This document shows positions 20,601-29,458 of a stretch of 64,000 bases of DNA, in pieces. This DNA comes from Planctomycetota bacterium. GTDB taxonomy: Bacteria; Planctomycetota; UBA1135; GCA-002686595. A program made the translations under genes and the position numbers. The stretch covers positions 1-64,000 of the forward strand of contig JAJDEW010000121.1 of the NCBI GenBank assembly GCA_029259595.1, written 5' to 3'. Below the pieces are notes generated by a model. The model worked only from the letters and a program-made list of their open reading frames with translations, was not told the origin of the DNA and did not search any database. The first letter of the stretch is position 1; every line of letters begins with the position of its first letter.

Positions 20601-22248
20601 CTATCCGCACTCGAAGGCCGCCGAACGTGCGCTCGATTCGCTGCTCGAATGGGCCTTCCGGGAGGGCCGCCCCGAACGCGTCGCGCGGATCGTCTACGAG
20701 GCCCTCTCGCGACCGCATTCGCCCCAACGCGAGGTTTCGGACATCGAGGCGCTCTTGCGTCTCGGCGCCGTCCTCGAGGGCGCGGGCAACCTGGCCTTCC
20801 TCCCGGGACTCGTCGAGAGCGCCGCGAAGCGCACGCCCCTCCTGCGCCCGAGCTTGCCCTCGTTCGAAGGTCGCACGCTGTCCGAGTGGCTGAACGAGCG
20901 GCGCACGCCCCCCGATGTCGCGCCCCCGCGGCCGACCTTCGATGCGAGCGTCCGGCTGACGCAGACGTGGACCGGCATGTTCACGTTCCTCGGTGAGCTC
21001 CGCCCGGCCGCGCCGTCGCCCGACTCGCCCGTCCAACACGTCTACATTTCCGAGAGCGAAGGCGCGCTCTACGCCTTCTCGTCGGACCGCCCCGGGACGC
21101 CGGCCTGGGTGAAGGACGACATCGAATTCAACTCGCACCCCGACCGCAGCGCGATCGCGCCGGAACGCGTCATCATCGGTGGCCGCAGCCGCGTCAAGAA
21201 CACGCTCATGGCCCTCGACCCACGCGGAGAGGTCGCCTGGGAGATCGACCTCGGGGAGCAACGCGTGCACTACGTGCGCGCGAGTTCCGGAGTGGTGCTC
21301 GTCATGCTCGGCAAGAGTTCGAGCAAGCCCCAACTCACTCGCGCCTACGACGCGCAGCTCGGGATCGAGCTCTGGGAGCTTCCCTTGCGCCGCGAGCGCT
21401 ACTTCTGGATCCCGCCGGTCTTCGGCGAAGGTTACGCGGTCCTCTTCCACTACCTTTGGGGCCAGCCCTCCTACGCCTTGGTCGTCGACCTCTACAGCGG
21501 CCGGATCCAGAGCGACTTCGAAGTCGATGTGCATCGCCACAGCGACAAGAGCGCCTGGATCGAGAACGGGAAGCTCCTGGTCCCGAGCTTCACCGCGAAG
21601 AAGTCCAAACGCAGCGGGATCACGGCCTTCTCCCTCGCGCAGGGCAACGAGCTGTGGTCGTACGATTTCTCGGCCGAGGAGCAGCTGTACGCGCTCGGAG
21701 CCTTCCAGGCCGACACGTACCTCGTCGCGTACACCGTCTCACCCCAGGGTCCGGGACGCAGCGGCGTCTATCACCTGAACACGGACATCGGCACGGCACG
21801 CAAGCTCGTCGACCTGCGGCCGGACGAGCAGGTGCTGGGCCTGCCGGAAGACCGCCGGACGGAACTTTCTGCGCCCTTCCTCTTCCTGCGCCCGCGAGAC
21901 CCGCTCGGTGAGACGCTGCCCATTCAGGCCATACAACTTCCGAACCAGAACCGCTGGACCCATCACCTGCCGCCTTCGGATGCCGATCTCTACGATAGGA
22001 CGATGCCGATGCCAGCCGTATCGGACACTACCGTGGCGATGACCTACGTGACGAAGGACGGGGCCCGCATGCCCGACGAGATCATGTTGGTGTTCCTGAA
22101 CGCGCGCAACGGCTCCACTCTGGATCGCCGCGTCTACGAGAAGGCGCCGCGCAAGGTCACCGAGTTCGAGCTGCGCGGACTGGGTGACGCCCTGTTCCTC
22201 ATCTACCGCGGAGCCAAGAGTCGCATCGACGTCCTGGAGAGGAAATGA
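17692..22248 (+). CDS. Giant secreted double PQQ-propeller / TPR protein
   Basis: 1518 residues. GTG at 17692 is chosen; GTG at 17704 (reading KRATQ) is equally possible. The signal peptide is RVLATGALFLALCPAPTFG. Three parts follow: a helical region (about 50-225), a first propeller (about 230-685) with repeats such as DAYSGELLWEF, DLETGNLLWDH, ELETGALLWSR and DIFSGNILWE, a helical TPR-like middle (about 700-1080), and a second propeller (about 1085-1518). No heme, quinone or catalytic motif was seen. It probably scaffolds an envelope complex with the vWA proteins. It overlaps the next gene by 4 bases. Confidence 0.8.
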   Translation: MNRTVKRATQSAETLRVLATGALFLALCPAPTFGVQEQTGEPRSFALPLARDARTLAEEAREHIASERWNAALATLQEMIELHAGHVLPDGDQRTRDVRPRPFGTLNTASYTGAAQWATDRLRALPAEAQKLYRQRFDRRARAGLQVARAEASRKKLVHIATRWPLCSAAAEAYWTLGDIELERGHAEQALVAWDRAAGITTADGRDPGALLAARRTLAAKASKREAAKSPLLLPGNRVANGPVPQRASDSWNYEGLDLRPFVKQGGGAYAFNITPTLVGDKVIVSTTFRIFALDAYSGELLWEFGPVRGWEQLNSNAQEDLFKGLSEKYVLSWASVEGNIVVAGMQIPYSITENQQWQGISIMAAIPERRLVAVDLETGNLLWDHVPDMVFDTAAGHDGSFVFEESTSPFAEKMLVAAPPTIVGSRVLVPCYRMEGRIDYHVACYELETGALLWSRRLVSGQRERNMFGRPEEEFVGSPLAVAGGRVLALTELGTVSALDIFSGNILWESEYPQIELRKTINYNAANRSHVWRETAPIALEKQGVVLCTPSDSEYVVAFDLESGRKLWWTAAADLDDSRRSMFECMIGAEDDTIWFGGNVIAAFQKPGGLAQPDNLTRRWAFPVKERSGSSRSPRPVLAKDVVVIPTREERIVLDKTTGELVRTLSDDWSYPEMGAVAIGDGVLFTLSRQQLTGFFDWDTLLQRHRERLAETPDAPAVLIDTAELFARRAEAVFQTGEAGRALDYIGQAKAILEPRLFDDGPSWAGLARSLHGILRTEAELRAELADTNGALRALEQAKELATGELALRDTLIQQEGLLRDRRMSDVLDVLDELESRCGTLSLPESILLGNDDWLVGRDTPLDRSLVDGWQQLDLPIACWVTLKRADLLARHRDAEGSLANLHRALATWGPLAFEGGFTMSELLQARIARRVEIAGSASYLRFENEARELLVRAEETNDPLLYERIGELYPHSKAAERALDSLLEWAFREGRPERVARIVYEALSRPHSPQREVSDIEALLRLGAVLEGAGNLAFLPGLVESAAKRTPLLRPSLPSFEGRTLSEWLNERRTPPDVAPPRPTFDASVRLTQTWTGMFTFLGELRPAAPSPDSPVQHVYISESEGALYAFSSDRPGTPAWVKDDIEFNSHPDRSAIAPERVIIGGRSRVKNTLMALDPRGEVAWEIDLGEQRVHYVRASSGVVLVMLGKSSSKPQLTRAYDAQLGIELWELPLRRERYFWIPPVFGEGYAVLFHYLWGQPSYALVVDLYSGRIQSDFEVDVHRHSDKSAWIENGKLLVPSFTAKKSKRSGITAFSLAQGNELWSYDFSAEEQLYALGAFQADTYLVAYTVSPQGPGRSGVYHLNTDIGTARKLVDLRPDEQVLGLPEDRRTELSAPFLFLRPRDPLGETLPIQAIQLPNQNRWTHHLPPSDADLYDRTMPMPAVSDTTVAMTYVTKDGARMPDEIMLVFLNARNGSTLDRRVYEKAPRKVTEFELRGLGDALFLIYRGAKSRIDVLERK

Positions 22249-23387
22249 CCATGAGACTGCTCCCTGGATTCCTCCTGTCGATCCTCGCCGCGCACTCGAG
22301 TGCGACGCAGGAGGCCCCCGGCCGACTGAACTTCGAGTCGATGCCGATCATCGTCACCGACGATCACCGCCAAGCGGTCGAGCGCGGGCTCGATTGGCTC
22401 GCCGAACATCAGAATCCGGACGGCAGCTGGTCCGCGAAGATCGGCTACAAGCTGAACAGCGAGTACCGCAACACGGGCGAGGGCCCGCACGTCGGCGTCA
22501 CCGCCCTGGCTTGCATGGCCTTCCTCGCGGGCGGCCATCTGCCCGCACGAGGTGAATACGGTCCGGTCGTAGAGCGTGGCCTGGGCTTCGTGTTGAAAGC
22601 CGCCAAGAACGACGGCTATATCACGCACGGCGGAACGCGCATGTACAGCCACGCCTTCGCGACGCTGTTCCTCGCGGAAATCTACGGAATGACGCACCGC
22701 GAGGACGTCCGCGAGAAGCTTCAGAAGGCGATCGACTTCATCGTCGACACCCAGAACGAGGAAGGCGGCTGGCGCTATGTGCCCTTCGCGCCCGAGTCCG
22801 ACATGTCGATCGTCGTCTGTCAGGTGCTGGCGCTGCGCGCCGCTCGCAACATCGGGATCCGCGTTCCGAAGTCGACGGTCGATCGCGCGGCGCAGTACGT
22901 CCTGGATTCCGCCATCACGGAGGACAGCGTTCCGCACTTCCGACGCAGCGTCTTTCCCGACGAGATCGGCTCGTTCCACTACCAGCGCGGACGGGGTTCG
23001 CGCTCGTCATTCCCGCTCACGGCGGCCGGAGTCACGGCGCTCCACGGCGTCGGCATCTATACGGACGAGTCGATTCGCCGCGGCCTCGACTATCTCCAGA
23101 AGAACCACGAACCCTTCAACCGTCACTTCGGCGAGGCTGAAGGCGGGCACTACTTCTTCTGGTACGGCCACTACTACGGCGTGCAGGCCATGTACACGGC
23201 GGGGACCTCCTCCCAGCTCAGCTACTGGGAGTCCTACTTCGCCCGGCTGCGCTCCGAGCTGTTCTCCATGCAAGCTTCCGACGGATCGTTTCCGAATCAA
23301 GTGGGGCCGGGCCGTGCATTCGGCACCGCGATGGCCGTCTTGATCCTCGAGATCCCCTATCGCTTCCTCCCTATCTTCCAACGCTGA
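22245..23387 (+). CDS. Secreted squalene-cyclase/prenyltransferase-repeat protein A
   Basis: 380 residues with an N-terminal signal (LLPGFLLSILAAHSSA). Alpha/alpha-toroid repeats of the prenyltransferase and squalene-oxidase type occur: LDWLAEHQNPDGSW, IDFIVDTQNEEGGWR and a C-terminal MQASDGSFPNQ, each with the repeat's QxxDGSW-like core. The DxDD catalytic motif of cyclases was not seen, so cyclase activity is doubtful and a binding or structural role is likelier. The last residues are LPIFQR, identical to the end of the paralogue at 29459. Coupled to the upstream giant protein by ATGA overlap. Confidence 0.82.
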   Translation: MTMRLLPGFLLSILAAHSSATQEAPGRLNFESMPIIVTDDHRQAVERGLDWLAEHQNPDGSWSAKIGYKLNSEYRNTGEGPHVGVTALACMAFLAGGHLPARGEYGPVVERGLGFVLKAAKNDGYITHGGTRMYSHAFATLFLAEIYGMTHREDVREKLQKAIDFIVDTQNEEGGWRYVPFAPESDMSIVVCQVLALRAARNIGIRVPKSTVDRAAQYVLDSAITEDSVPHFRRSVFPDEIGSFHYQRGRGSRSSFPLTAAGVTALHGVGIYTDESIRRGLDYLQKNHEPFNRHFGEAEGGHYFFWYGHYYGVQAMYTAGTSSQLSYWESYFARLRSELFSMQASDGSFPNQVGPGRAFGTAMAVLILEIPYRFLPIFQR

Positions 23388-23400
23388 GGTTCGATCGCTC

Positions 23401-25719
23401 TTGAACTCCCGAACGCCCGCCCTCGAGCGCCTGCTCGGCGCCCTGAGTGCCCGCCTCCGTCGCAAGATCCTCTTGCACGGGTCAGGGACGTTCCTCTTCG
23501 TCGTCGCTGCCTGGCTCGTCTTCGCGTTCCTCGCGGACTGGGGCCTGCGCGTGCCACACGGCGTACGACTCCTGCACGGACTGGTGCTCGTCGGACTCAG
23601 CGCGTTCTTCCTGTGGCGCGACCTCCTGCGCCCGTGGTTGCGCGTTCCCGGACGGGACGGACTGGCCGTCCTGCTCGAGCGCGCCCACCCCGAACTCGGC
23701 GAGCTCCTGGTTTCCGCCGTGCAGTTCCAGGAGCGCGGAGCCCCCGACGCCTCCCCCGAGCTCGTCGCTGCCGTCATCCGCCAGGCCGAGGCCAAGGCCG
23801 GCGAGCTCGACGTCTCCGGCGTCCTGGATGACAAGCGCCCGCGTCAGCGCTTCGTCTTCGGTTCGGCGGCGGCGAGCCTGGTCGCGCTCTTCTTCCTCGC
23901 CAACCCCACGCTGCGCGCGGTCTTCTTCGATCGCCTGCTCGGCGGAACGTCACCTTGGCCCCAGCGCACGCACCTCGCCCTGGAGATTCGCGACATGGGC
24001 GACGGCGCGCGCATCGAAGCGACGCCCGAGTTGATCCTCGTCAGGGTCGCGCGCGGCACGGACATTCCGGTCATCGTGCGCGCCGCAGGCGAACGCCCGG
24101 ACGAGGTCATGCTGCACTTTTCGAAGAGCCGTGACCTCGTCCTGAACGAGAGCGGCTCCGGCGTCTACCGCACGCTGCTGCGCTCGCTGCAGGAGGACAT
24201 CGTCTTCTGGGCGACCGGCGGGGACGACCTCGACGGGCTCCCGCGCGTCGAGGTCACGGTCCTGCAACCGCCGGACGTCGAAGGCGTCGCCATGACGGTC
24301 TTCCCGCCCGCCTACAGCGGGCTCGAGGAGACCACCGTGTTCGACCAGGACGTCGAAGTGCTCGCGAACTCGCGCGTGCAGATCCACATGCTGCCCTACC
24401 CGGCGGACGCTTCCGGTGTCGCGCGCCTCCTGCCCGATGACCGCGAGATCGCCCTCGAGGACGCACCCTTCCCGCTGGATCCGTCCCGCTCGGACGGCCC
24501 GCTCGAGGGGCTCCGCACCGGCAAGACGTTCGAGCTGCTCGCCTCGAAGTCCCAGGGCTTTCGGTTCGAACTCCTGGACCGGACGGGGCTCACGAATCCC
24601 GACCCGGGCCTGTTCCGCATCCGCGTCGTCGAAGACCGCACGCCCGACGTCCAGATCCTCTCCCCCCGCCGCAGCGACTTCGAGGTCGTGATCGGCGGCG
24701 CGATCCCCCTGCGAGCGCGAGCGGAGGACGACTTCGGCCTCGCTTCCATGTCCTGGATCGCACGCCTGAGCGGCGGGCGCGAGGAGAACGCGACCGAGCC
24801 GACCCAAGGTGGAGCCCTGGCCTGGCGCCTCGTCGAGAAGGACCGCGAGGACAAGCGATCGAACGACGTGCTCGGCGTCGGCAGCGTCCGCATCGAAGTC
24901 GACCAGCTCGGAACTCCGGCGTCCCCCGTTGCAGTCGACCAACGCTTCGAGTTCGTCGTCACCGCGGACGACAACCGCGTCCCCGAAGCCAACCGCGGTC
25001 AGACCATTCCGATCCGTGCGCGCGTCGTCACGCCCGGCGAGCTGCTGCGTCGCATGCAGGAACGTCTCGGCCAGGCGCGGCTGGCAGCGTCGCGCCTCTC
25101 CGATCTCGAACGCGAGCGGTTGACGCGCACGAAGGATCTCTTGCAGGCGCTCGAGTCGGACGGCTCCGAGCTGGAAGCCCTCGGGCCCGCTCTCAGCGAC
25201 GCTTCGAGCCGCGAGCGACGCCTCTTGTCCGACGCCCAGGCGCTGTCGCGCGATCTCGCGGCGGTCGCCGAGGACATCCTCTATGCCCGACTCGACGACA
25301 AGGCCGGCGCCTTGCTCGAGTTCTACGAGCGCGAGCAAGCGGAAGTCGTCGACGCACGCTTCCGCCCCGAACCGATGCGCGCGCTGGCCAAGGCCGGACG
25401 CGAGGGCCTCGGCGCCGGCAGCTTTGCAGGCACGCTCGTCAAGCTCGTCGATCTCGCACTCGAGATCTCCCAGGACCACACCATCGCGGCCATCCGGGCC
25501 CTCTCGGAGGCCGAGCGCGCCGTCGAGCTCGAAGCGGCCCAGAGCGCGCTCTTCGCCGCGCTGGATGCCCAGACCGCCGCGGACAAGCGCACGGAAGACT
25601 TGCTCGACGAACTGGCCGAGTGGGACAACTTCCAGAACATCCTCGCCCTCACGCGCGACATCTTGAATCGACAAAAGGCGTTGCGGGACCGCACCCAGCA
25701 GTTCGCAACGGACAAGTGA
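23401..25719 (+). CDS. DUF4175-like membrane protein
   Basis: 772 residues; the only plausible start is TTG at 23401. Two close membrane segments (about 27-48 and 57-75) and a third (about 152-170) precede a large, probably periplasmic part with Ig-like strands (VEVTVLQPPDVEGV, DRTPDVQILSP) and a long C-terminal coiled coil. This layout matches DUF4175-type proteins found with BatA/vWA genes; no biochemical role is known. It abuts the next gene (1 base). The coiled coil could contact the coiled-coil protein encoded next (inference). Confidence 0.7.
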   Translation: MNSRTPALERLLGALSARLRRKILLHGSGTFLFVVAAWLVFAFLADWGLRVPHGVRLLHGLVLVGLSAFFLWRDLLRPWLRVPGRDGLAVLLERAHPELGELLVSAVQFQERGAPDASPELVAAVIRQAEAKAGELDVSGVLDDKRPRQRFVFGSAAASLVALFFLANPTLRAVFFDRLLGGTSPWPQRTHLALEIRDMGDGARIEATPELILVRVARGTDIPVIVRAAGERPDEVMLHFSKSRDLVLNESGSGVYRTLLRSLQEDIVFWATGGDDLDGLPRVEVTVLQPPDVEGVAMTVFPPAYSGLEETTVFDQDVEVLANSRVQIHMLPYPADASGVARLLPDDREIALEDAPFPLDPSRSDGPLEGLRTGKTFELLASKSQGFRFELLDRTGLTNPDPGLFRIRVVEDRTPDVQILSPRRSDFEVVIGGAIPLRARAEDDFGLASMSWIARLSGGREENATEPTQGGALAWRLVEKDREDKRSNDVLGVGSVRIEVDQLGTPASPVAVDQRFEFVVTADDNRVPEANRGQTIPIRARVVTPGELLRRMQERLGQARLAASRLSDLERERLTRTKDLLQALESDGSELEALGPALSDASSRERRLLSDAQALSRDLAAVAEDILYARLDDKAGALLEFYEREQAEVVDARFRPEPMRALAKAGREGLGAGSFAGTLVKLVDLALEISQDHTIAAIRALSEAERAVELEAAQSALFAALDAQTAADKRTEDLLDELAEWDNFQNILALTRDILNRQKALRDRTQQFATDK

Positions 25720-25720
25720 G

Positions 25721-28558
25721 ATGAATCACCGCCTCGTGCAGCTCCTCGTAGCCTTCTCCGTCGTCCATGCGTCGGGAGCGGCCTTCGCCGTTCCGTCGAG
25801 CGCGGTCGGAGCTGTGCTGCAAGAGGACGACGACGTCCTGTCCAGCCGTGAGCTGGCCGCCATCTCCGAGGAACAGGCCCTGATCCTGCGGCAGCTCCAG
25901 CGCCTGCGCAGCACGATGGAGGTGCAGCTCCAGCGCATCGAGATGGAAGGGCGCACGCGCACGGCCGAGCTGCTTCGCGACGCGCTCGAGCGAATCGACC
26001 GGCGCCAGGCCGAACAGGACGGCGACTCGCCCCTGACGCTCGAGGAGCGCATGGACCGCGCGCGCACGTCGCTCGAGAGCGGACAGATCGTCGGCTCGAT
26101 CGAGGCGCAGAAGGAGCTCATCGCCGAGCTCGAGCACCTGCTCGGCATCCTGCTCGACCGCAAGAACCTCGAAGCCCTCGAAGACAAGATCGAGACGCTG
26201 CGCGAGCTGCAGAAGCAAGCCGACGCCCTCGCCGACGAAGAAAAGGAGCTGCGCGAGAAGACCGAGGCGCTGCGTCAGGACGCATCGAACGCGACCCAAC
26301 GCGCGCTCGAGGCCGAGCTGCGCGAGCTCCTGAAGACCCAGCGCGAGTTGCTCGCGGCGAACGAAGCCCAGGGCCGCGAATCGGGGACGCTCGAGCTCGA
26401 ACAACTCGAGCGCGAACTCGCGCGGCTGGTCGAGAACCAGACCGCGGACACGGCCGTGCTCTCGTCCTGGCGCCCCGAAGAGGCGCGCGGGCTCGAGGCC
26501 GCGCGCGAGCCCCTGGCCCGCGCCCGCCGCGCCGAAGACGCCGCCAAGCGCCTGGAGGCCGCGGCCGAGCTCGTCGAGAAGGCCGCCAGCGAGCTCGCGA
26601 ACGGCAGCGAAGCGTCCACCAAGTCCGCCCAGGAGGCCCTGCGCGCAGCGGCGGAGCGGGCCGAGCGCCACGGCCGCGTCTCGAAGGACACGGCCGCCGC
26701 CGAGGCCGCGCGGCGGCTGCGCGAGGCCCTCGAAGCCATGCAGAACACGCCCCAGGGCTCGGACGCCCAGGCCAAACAGAGCGCCGCCGAAGGCATGCGC
26801 GCCCAGGCCGAGGCCCTCGCTGCCCAGGCGAGCGCCGCGCGTCAGCCGGCCTCCGAGGCCCGGCAAGAAGCGCAGGAAGCCCTGGCCGAGCTGGCCGCAA
26901 AGGACACGAACGCCGGACGCGCGGCCCAGGAGGTCGCGCAGGCCTTGGAGGACGCCGAACAGGCCGCCGCTTCGAACGAAGGCCAGCGCGCGGGGGAAGC
27001 GACCGAAACGGCTCAGGCCGAGCTCGAGCGCGGCCTGGCCGAGCTCGACTTCTTGAGTGAGGCGCTGTCTTCTTCCCAGGCCGAGATGAAGGCGCGCACC
27101 GAGCGGCTCGAACGCGGGCTCGCCACGACGCCCAAGGCGAACGAAGGCGCGGGCCAGAAGGCGCAGGAAGCTCTGCAGCGCGCGGCCGCCGGCATGGAGC
27201 AGGCCGCAGCAGCAGCCCAGAAGGGCGCAGCCGAGGAGGCGCACGAGGCTTCGCAGGAGGCCCTCGACGCGCTCGAACAGGCCCAGGCCGCGCTCCAGGA
27301 GACGCGCGAGAGCGCCGCCCAAGGCCCTTCCGAGTCGACCAGCAAGCTGGCCCAGGCCCAGAGTCAGGCGGCCGAGAAGACCGCGGCCGCCGCGGCCAAG
27401 GCCTCGCAGGGCTCGATGAACCCGAGCGCCGAAGCGCAGGCGCAAGAGGCGCTGGAGAACGCTGCGCAGGCCATGGAGCGCGCTTCGCAGGAGCTCGACC
27501 AGGGCAAGTCCGCCTCGGCCGCGAGCTCGCAGCGCGAGGCCATGAAGGAACTCGAAGAGGCCCTGCGCGAGGCCCAGGAAGGCGTCACGCCCAACACGCC
27601 GGAGGAGGAGGAACGGGCCCAAGCGCTGGCCGCGGAGCAGGCCCGCGTGCGCGAGGAGATCCTGGACCTCGCCAAGCGGCTCGAGGAACGCGAGAACCCG
27701 CGCCCGTCCCAGAGCCTCCAGAAGGCCCAGGAAGCGGCCGAGCAGGCGCAGGAGAGCCTCGAAACGGGGGATCTCTCCCAGGCCGAGGAGCAGGAAGAGC
27801 GCGTCGAGCAGGAGCTGCGCCAAACGCGCGAGGAACTCGAAGAGGAGGAGGAGGAGTACCAGCGTCTGCGCCAGGAGGAACAGCTGTTCCGCATCGCCGA
27901 AGAGGTGCGCGCGTTGCTCGAGCGTCACCGCGAGCAGATGACGGCCCTGGTCGAGATCGATCGCGAACGCACGCCCGAGCGCGACCCCTCACGCGCCCAG
28001 AAGCTACGCCTGCGCCGCGTCGCGCGTGAGGAAGACGCCCTCGCGACACGCTCGGGCGAGATCGCCCAGGCGATCGAGAAGGAACACGCGCTCGTCGCGG
28101 CCGAGCTCATGCGCAACGTCGAGAACGACCTCTTGCGGATCGCCACGGCCCTCTCCGAGGAAGGCGACTACGTGACGGGCGACCGCACTCAGGGTCTGCA
28201 GCGCGACGTCGAAGAGGGGCTGGTGGCGCTGCACGAAGCCCTGCGCCAGGAGCAGACGCGCCGCAACCAGGAAGACCAGGAACAGCGCGAACAGCAGCAG
28301 CAGCAGGGCGGTCCCGAGGAGCCCCCGCTCGTGCCCGACACGGCCGAGCTCAAGCTCCTGCGCCGGATGGAAGTCGACATCCAGGCCTCTGTTCAGGAGC
28401 TGTTGGATCTCTATCCCGAGCTCGCGGACGGCGACGTCGACCCGTACATCCTCGAGGACATCATGCGGCTCGCGGTGCGTCACCAGCGCATCACCGAACT
28501 GTTCCGTGACATGCGCCAGCGCGTGGGTATCCCGGCGCCGGCTCAGCCCGAAGACTGA
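25721..28558 (+). CDS. Long secreted Ala/Glu/Gln-rich coiled-coil protein
   Basis: 945 residues with a signal peptide (LVQLLVAFSVVHASGAAFA). Nearly everything else is helical, rich in Ala, Glu, Gln, Arg and Leu, with long heptad-like stretches from about residue 45 to 870. Many short AQEAL / AEEAREAL-type repeats produce the low complexity. The C-terminal 70 residues are less repetitive and may be a folded cap (LYPELADGDVDPYILEDIMRL, shown as one stretch). No enzyme motif. It is probably a periplasmic rod or spacer for the operon's envelope complex. A 759-codon open frame on the other strand is a composition shadow. Confidence 0.72.
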   Translation: MNHRLVQLLVAFSVVHASGAAFAVPSSAVGAVLQEDDDVLSSRELAAISEEQALILRQLQRLRSTMEVQLQRIEMEGRTRTAELLRDALERIDRRQAEQDGDSPLTLEERMDRARTSLESGQIVGSIEAQKELIAELEHLLGILLDRKNLEALEDKIETLRELQKQADALADEEKELREKTEALRQDASNATQRALEAELRELLKTQRELLAANEAQGRESGTLELEQLERELARLVENQTADTAVLSSWRPEEARGLEAAREPLARARRAEDAAKRLEAAAELVEKAASELANGSEASTKSAQEALRAAAERAERHGRVSKDTAAAEAARRLREALEAMQNTPQGSDAQAKQSAAEGMRAQAEALAAQASAARQPASEARQEAQEALAELAAKDTNAGRAAQEVAQALEDAEQAAASNEGQRAGEATETAQAELERGLAELDFLSEALSSSQAEMKARTERLERGLATTPKANEGAGQKAQEALQRAAAGMEQAAAAAQKGAAEEAHEASQEALDALEQAQAALQETRESAAQGPSESTSKLAQAQSQAAEKTAAAAAKASQGSMNPSAEAQAQEALENAAQAMERASQELDQGKSASAASSQREAMKELEEALREAQEGVTPNTPEEEERAQALAAEQARVREEILDLAKRLEERENPRPSQSLQKAQEAAEQAQESLETGDLSQAEEQEERVEQELRQTREELEEEEEEYQRLRQEEQLFRIAEEVRALLERHREQMTALVEIDRERTPERDPSRAQKLRLRRVAREEDALATRSGEIAQAIEKEHALVAAELMRNVENDLLRIATALSEEGDYVTGDRTQGLQRDVEEGLVALHEALRQEQTRRNQEDQEQREQQQQQGGPEEPPLVPDTAELKLLRRMEVDIQASVQELLDLYPELADGDVDPYILEDIMRLAVRHQRITELFRDMRQRVGIPAPAQPED

Positions 28559-28635
28559 AAAACACGGAATTCCACGCGGTCGAGGTACCATGAGATTCGA
28601 CGGGGACCCGGTTCCCCGCAACGAGAGACACCATC

Positions 28636-29022
28636 ATGAAGCGAAACCCTGCCCAGCCGATCCTGATCGGGAGCCTCCTGACGGCCCTCCTCGTCCCCCT
28701 CGCCGCGCAACCCGCGGCCGCCCTCGATGAGCGCGACGGCGATGAGAAGAAATTGCAGGACGACCCGCTCCTTCCGGAGCTGCCGTTCGCCGAGGACGAC
28801 CCCCGCAACGAGATGATCGAGCTCTTCCACGAGGTCGAGCGCAAGCTCGGCGAGGTGGACGTGAAGTTGGGTGCGGCCGGCACCGGCGAGATCCGGCTCC
28901 AAGAGGTGACCGAGAGCGGGATCGAGAAGCTCCTGCGCGACGCGGAGGACGACGGCGCGAACATCGTGACGAACATCGACCGCATCCTCGAGATCGCCCA
29001 GCAGATGGGCAACGGCACATGA
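28636..29022 (+). CDS. Small exported protein of unknown function
   Basis: 128 residues. Signal peptide about residues 1-29 (ILIGSLLTALLVPLAAQPAAA), then an acidic helical domain with ELFHEVERKLGEVDVKLG. No recognised family. The ATG is preceded by a GAGAGA-like ribosome site. It follows the coiled-coil gene by 77 bases and abuts the next gene with no gap, so it belongs to the operon. A role as a small periplasmic partner is inferred from position only. Confidence 0.65.
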   Translation: MKRNPAQPILIGSLLTALLVPLAAQPAAALDERDGDEKKLQDDPLLPELPFAEDDPRNEMIELFHEVERKLGEVDVKLGAAGTGEIRLQEVTESGIEKLLRDAEDDGANIVTNIDRILEIAQQMGNGT

Positions 29023-29421
29023 ATGCAATCGGGGATGGCTGCGGAGCAGCCGTCACAGGGCGACAAGCCGCTCGATCAACCCCGCGGGAACGCGCCGACC
29101 GAACGGGAGCGCACCCCCGAAGCCCCACCCGAGGAACAAGGCGGCGAGAAGGACGGTCAGAAGCCCGGCGACGAACAGCAGAAAGCGGGCGAAGAGCCGA
29201 AGGGCAACCAGGACAATCCGCCCGGCGGCGAGAACCGTCCCGGGACCGAGCGCAAGGACGAGTCCGGCCAGCCTGTCGCGCACGGCGACGACACCGATTC
29301 CTGGGGCTTCCTTCCCGCGCGCGTGCAGGAGACCTTCCGCAACCAGGGTGGCGACGACATGCCCGTGCGCTACCGGGAGTGGATCGACTCGTACTACCGG
29401 CGCCTGAACAAGAACCGCTGA
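29023..29421 (+). CDS. Small disordered protein with C-terminal WGFLPARVQ motif
   Basis: 132 residues. The first 85 are Pro/Glu/Gly/Lys-rich and probably disordered. The last 40 form a compact, conserved-looking segment containing WGFLPARVQETFRNQG and then YREWIDSYYRRLNK. The WGxLP...WIDSYYRRL pattern resembles tails I associate with vWA/BatA loci in planctomycetes; this is from memory and not verified here. No signal peptide; the start directly follows the previous stop. The ordered tail probably docks onto another operon product. Confidence 0.62.
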   Translation: MQSGMAAEQPSQGDKPLDQPRGNAPTERERTPEAPPEEQGGEKDGQKPGDEQQKAGEEPKGNQDNPPGGENRPGTERKDESGQPVAHGDDTDSWGFLPARVQETFRNQGGDDMPVRYREWIDSYYRRLNKNR

Positions 29422-29458
29422 GCGGGCGAGCGGCGCCTCCTTCCGCCCGACCCTGCCG

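Noticed and set aside
22245-23387. Active squalene-hopene or oxidosqualene cyclase
   Set aside because: About half the usual length, has a signal peptide and no DxDD motif was seen.
25649-27928. 759-codon open frame opposite the coiled-coil gene
   Set aside because: Leu/Arg/Gly-rich complement of Ala/Glu/Gln codons; no domain, and the plus strand has a signal peptide and operon context.
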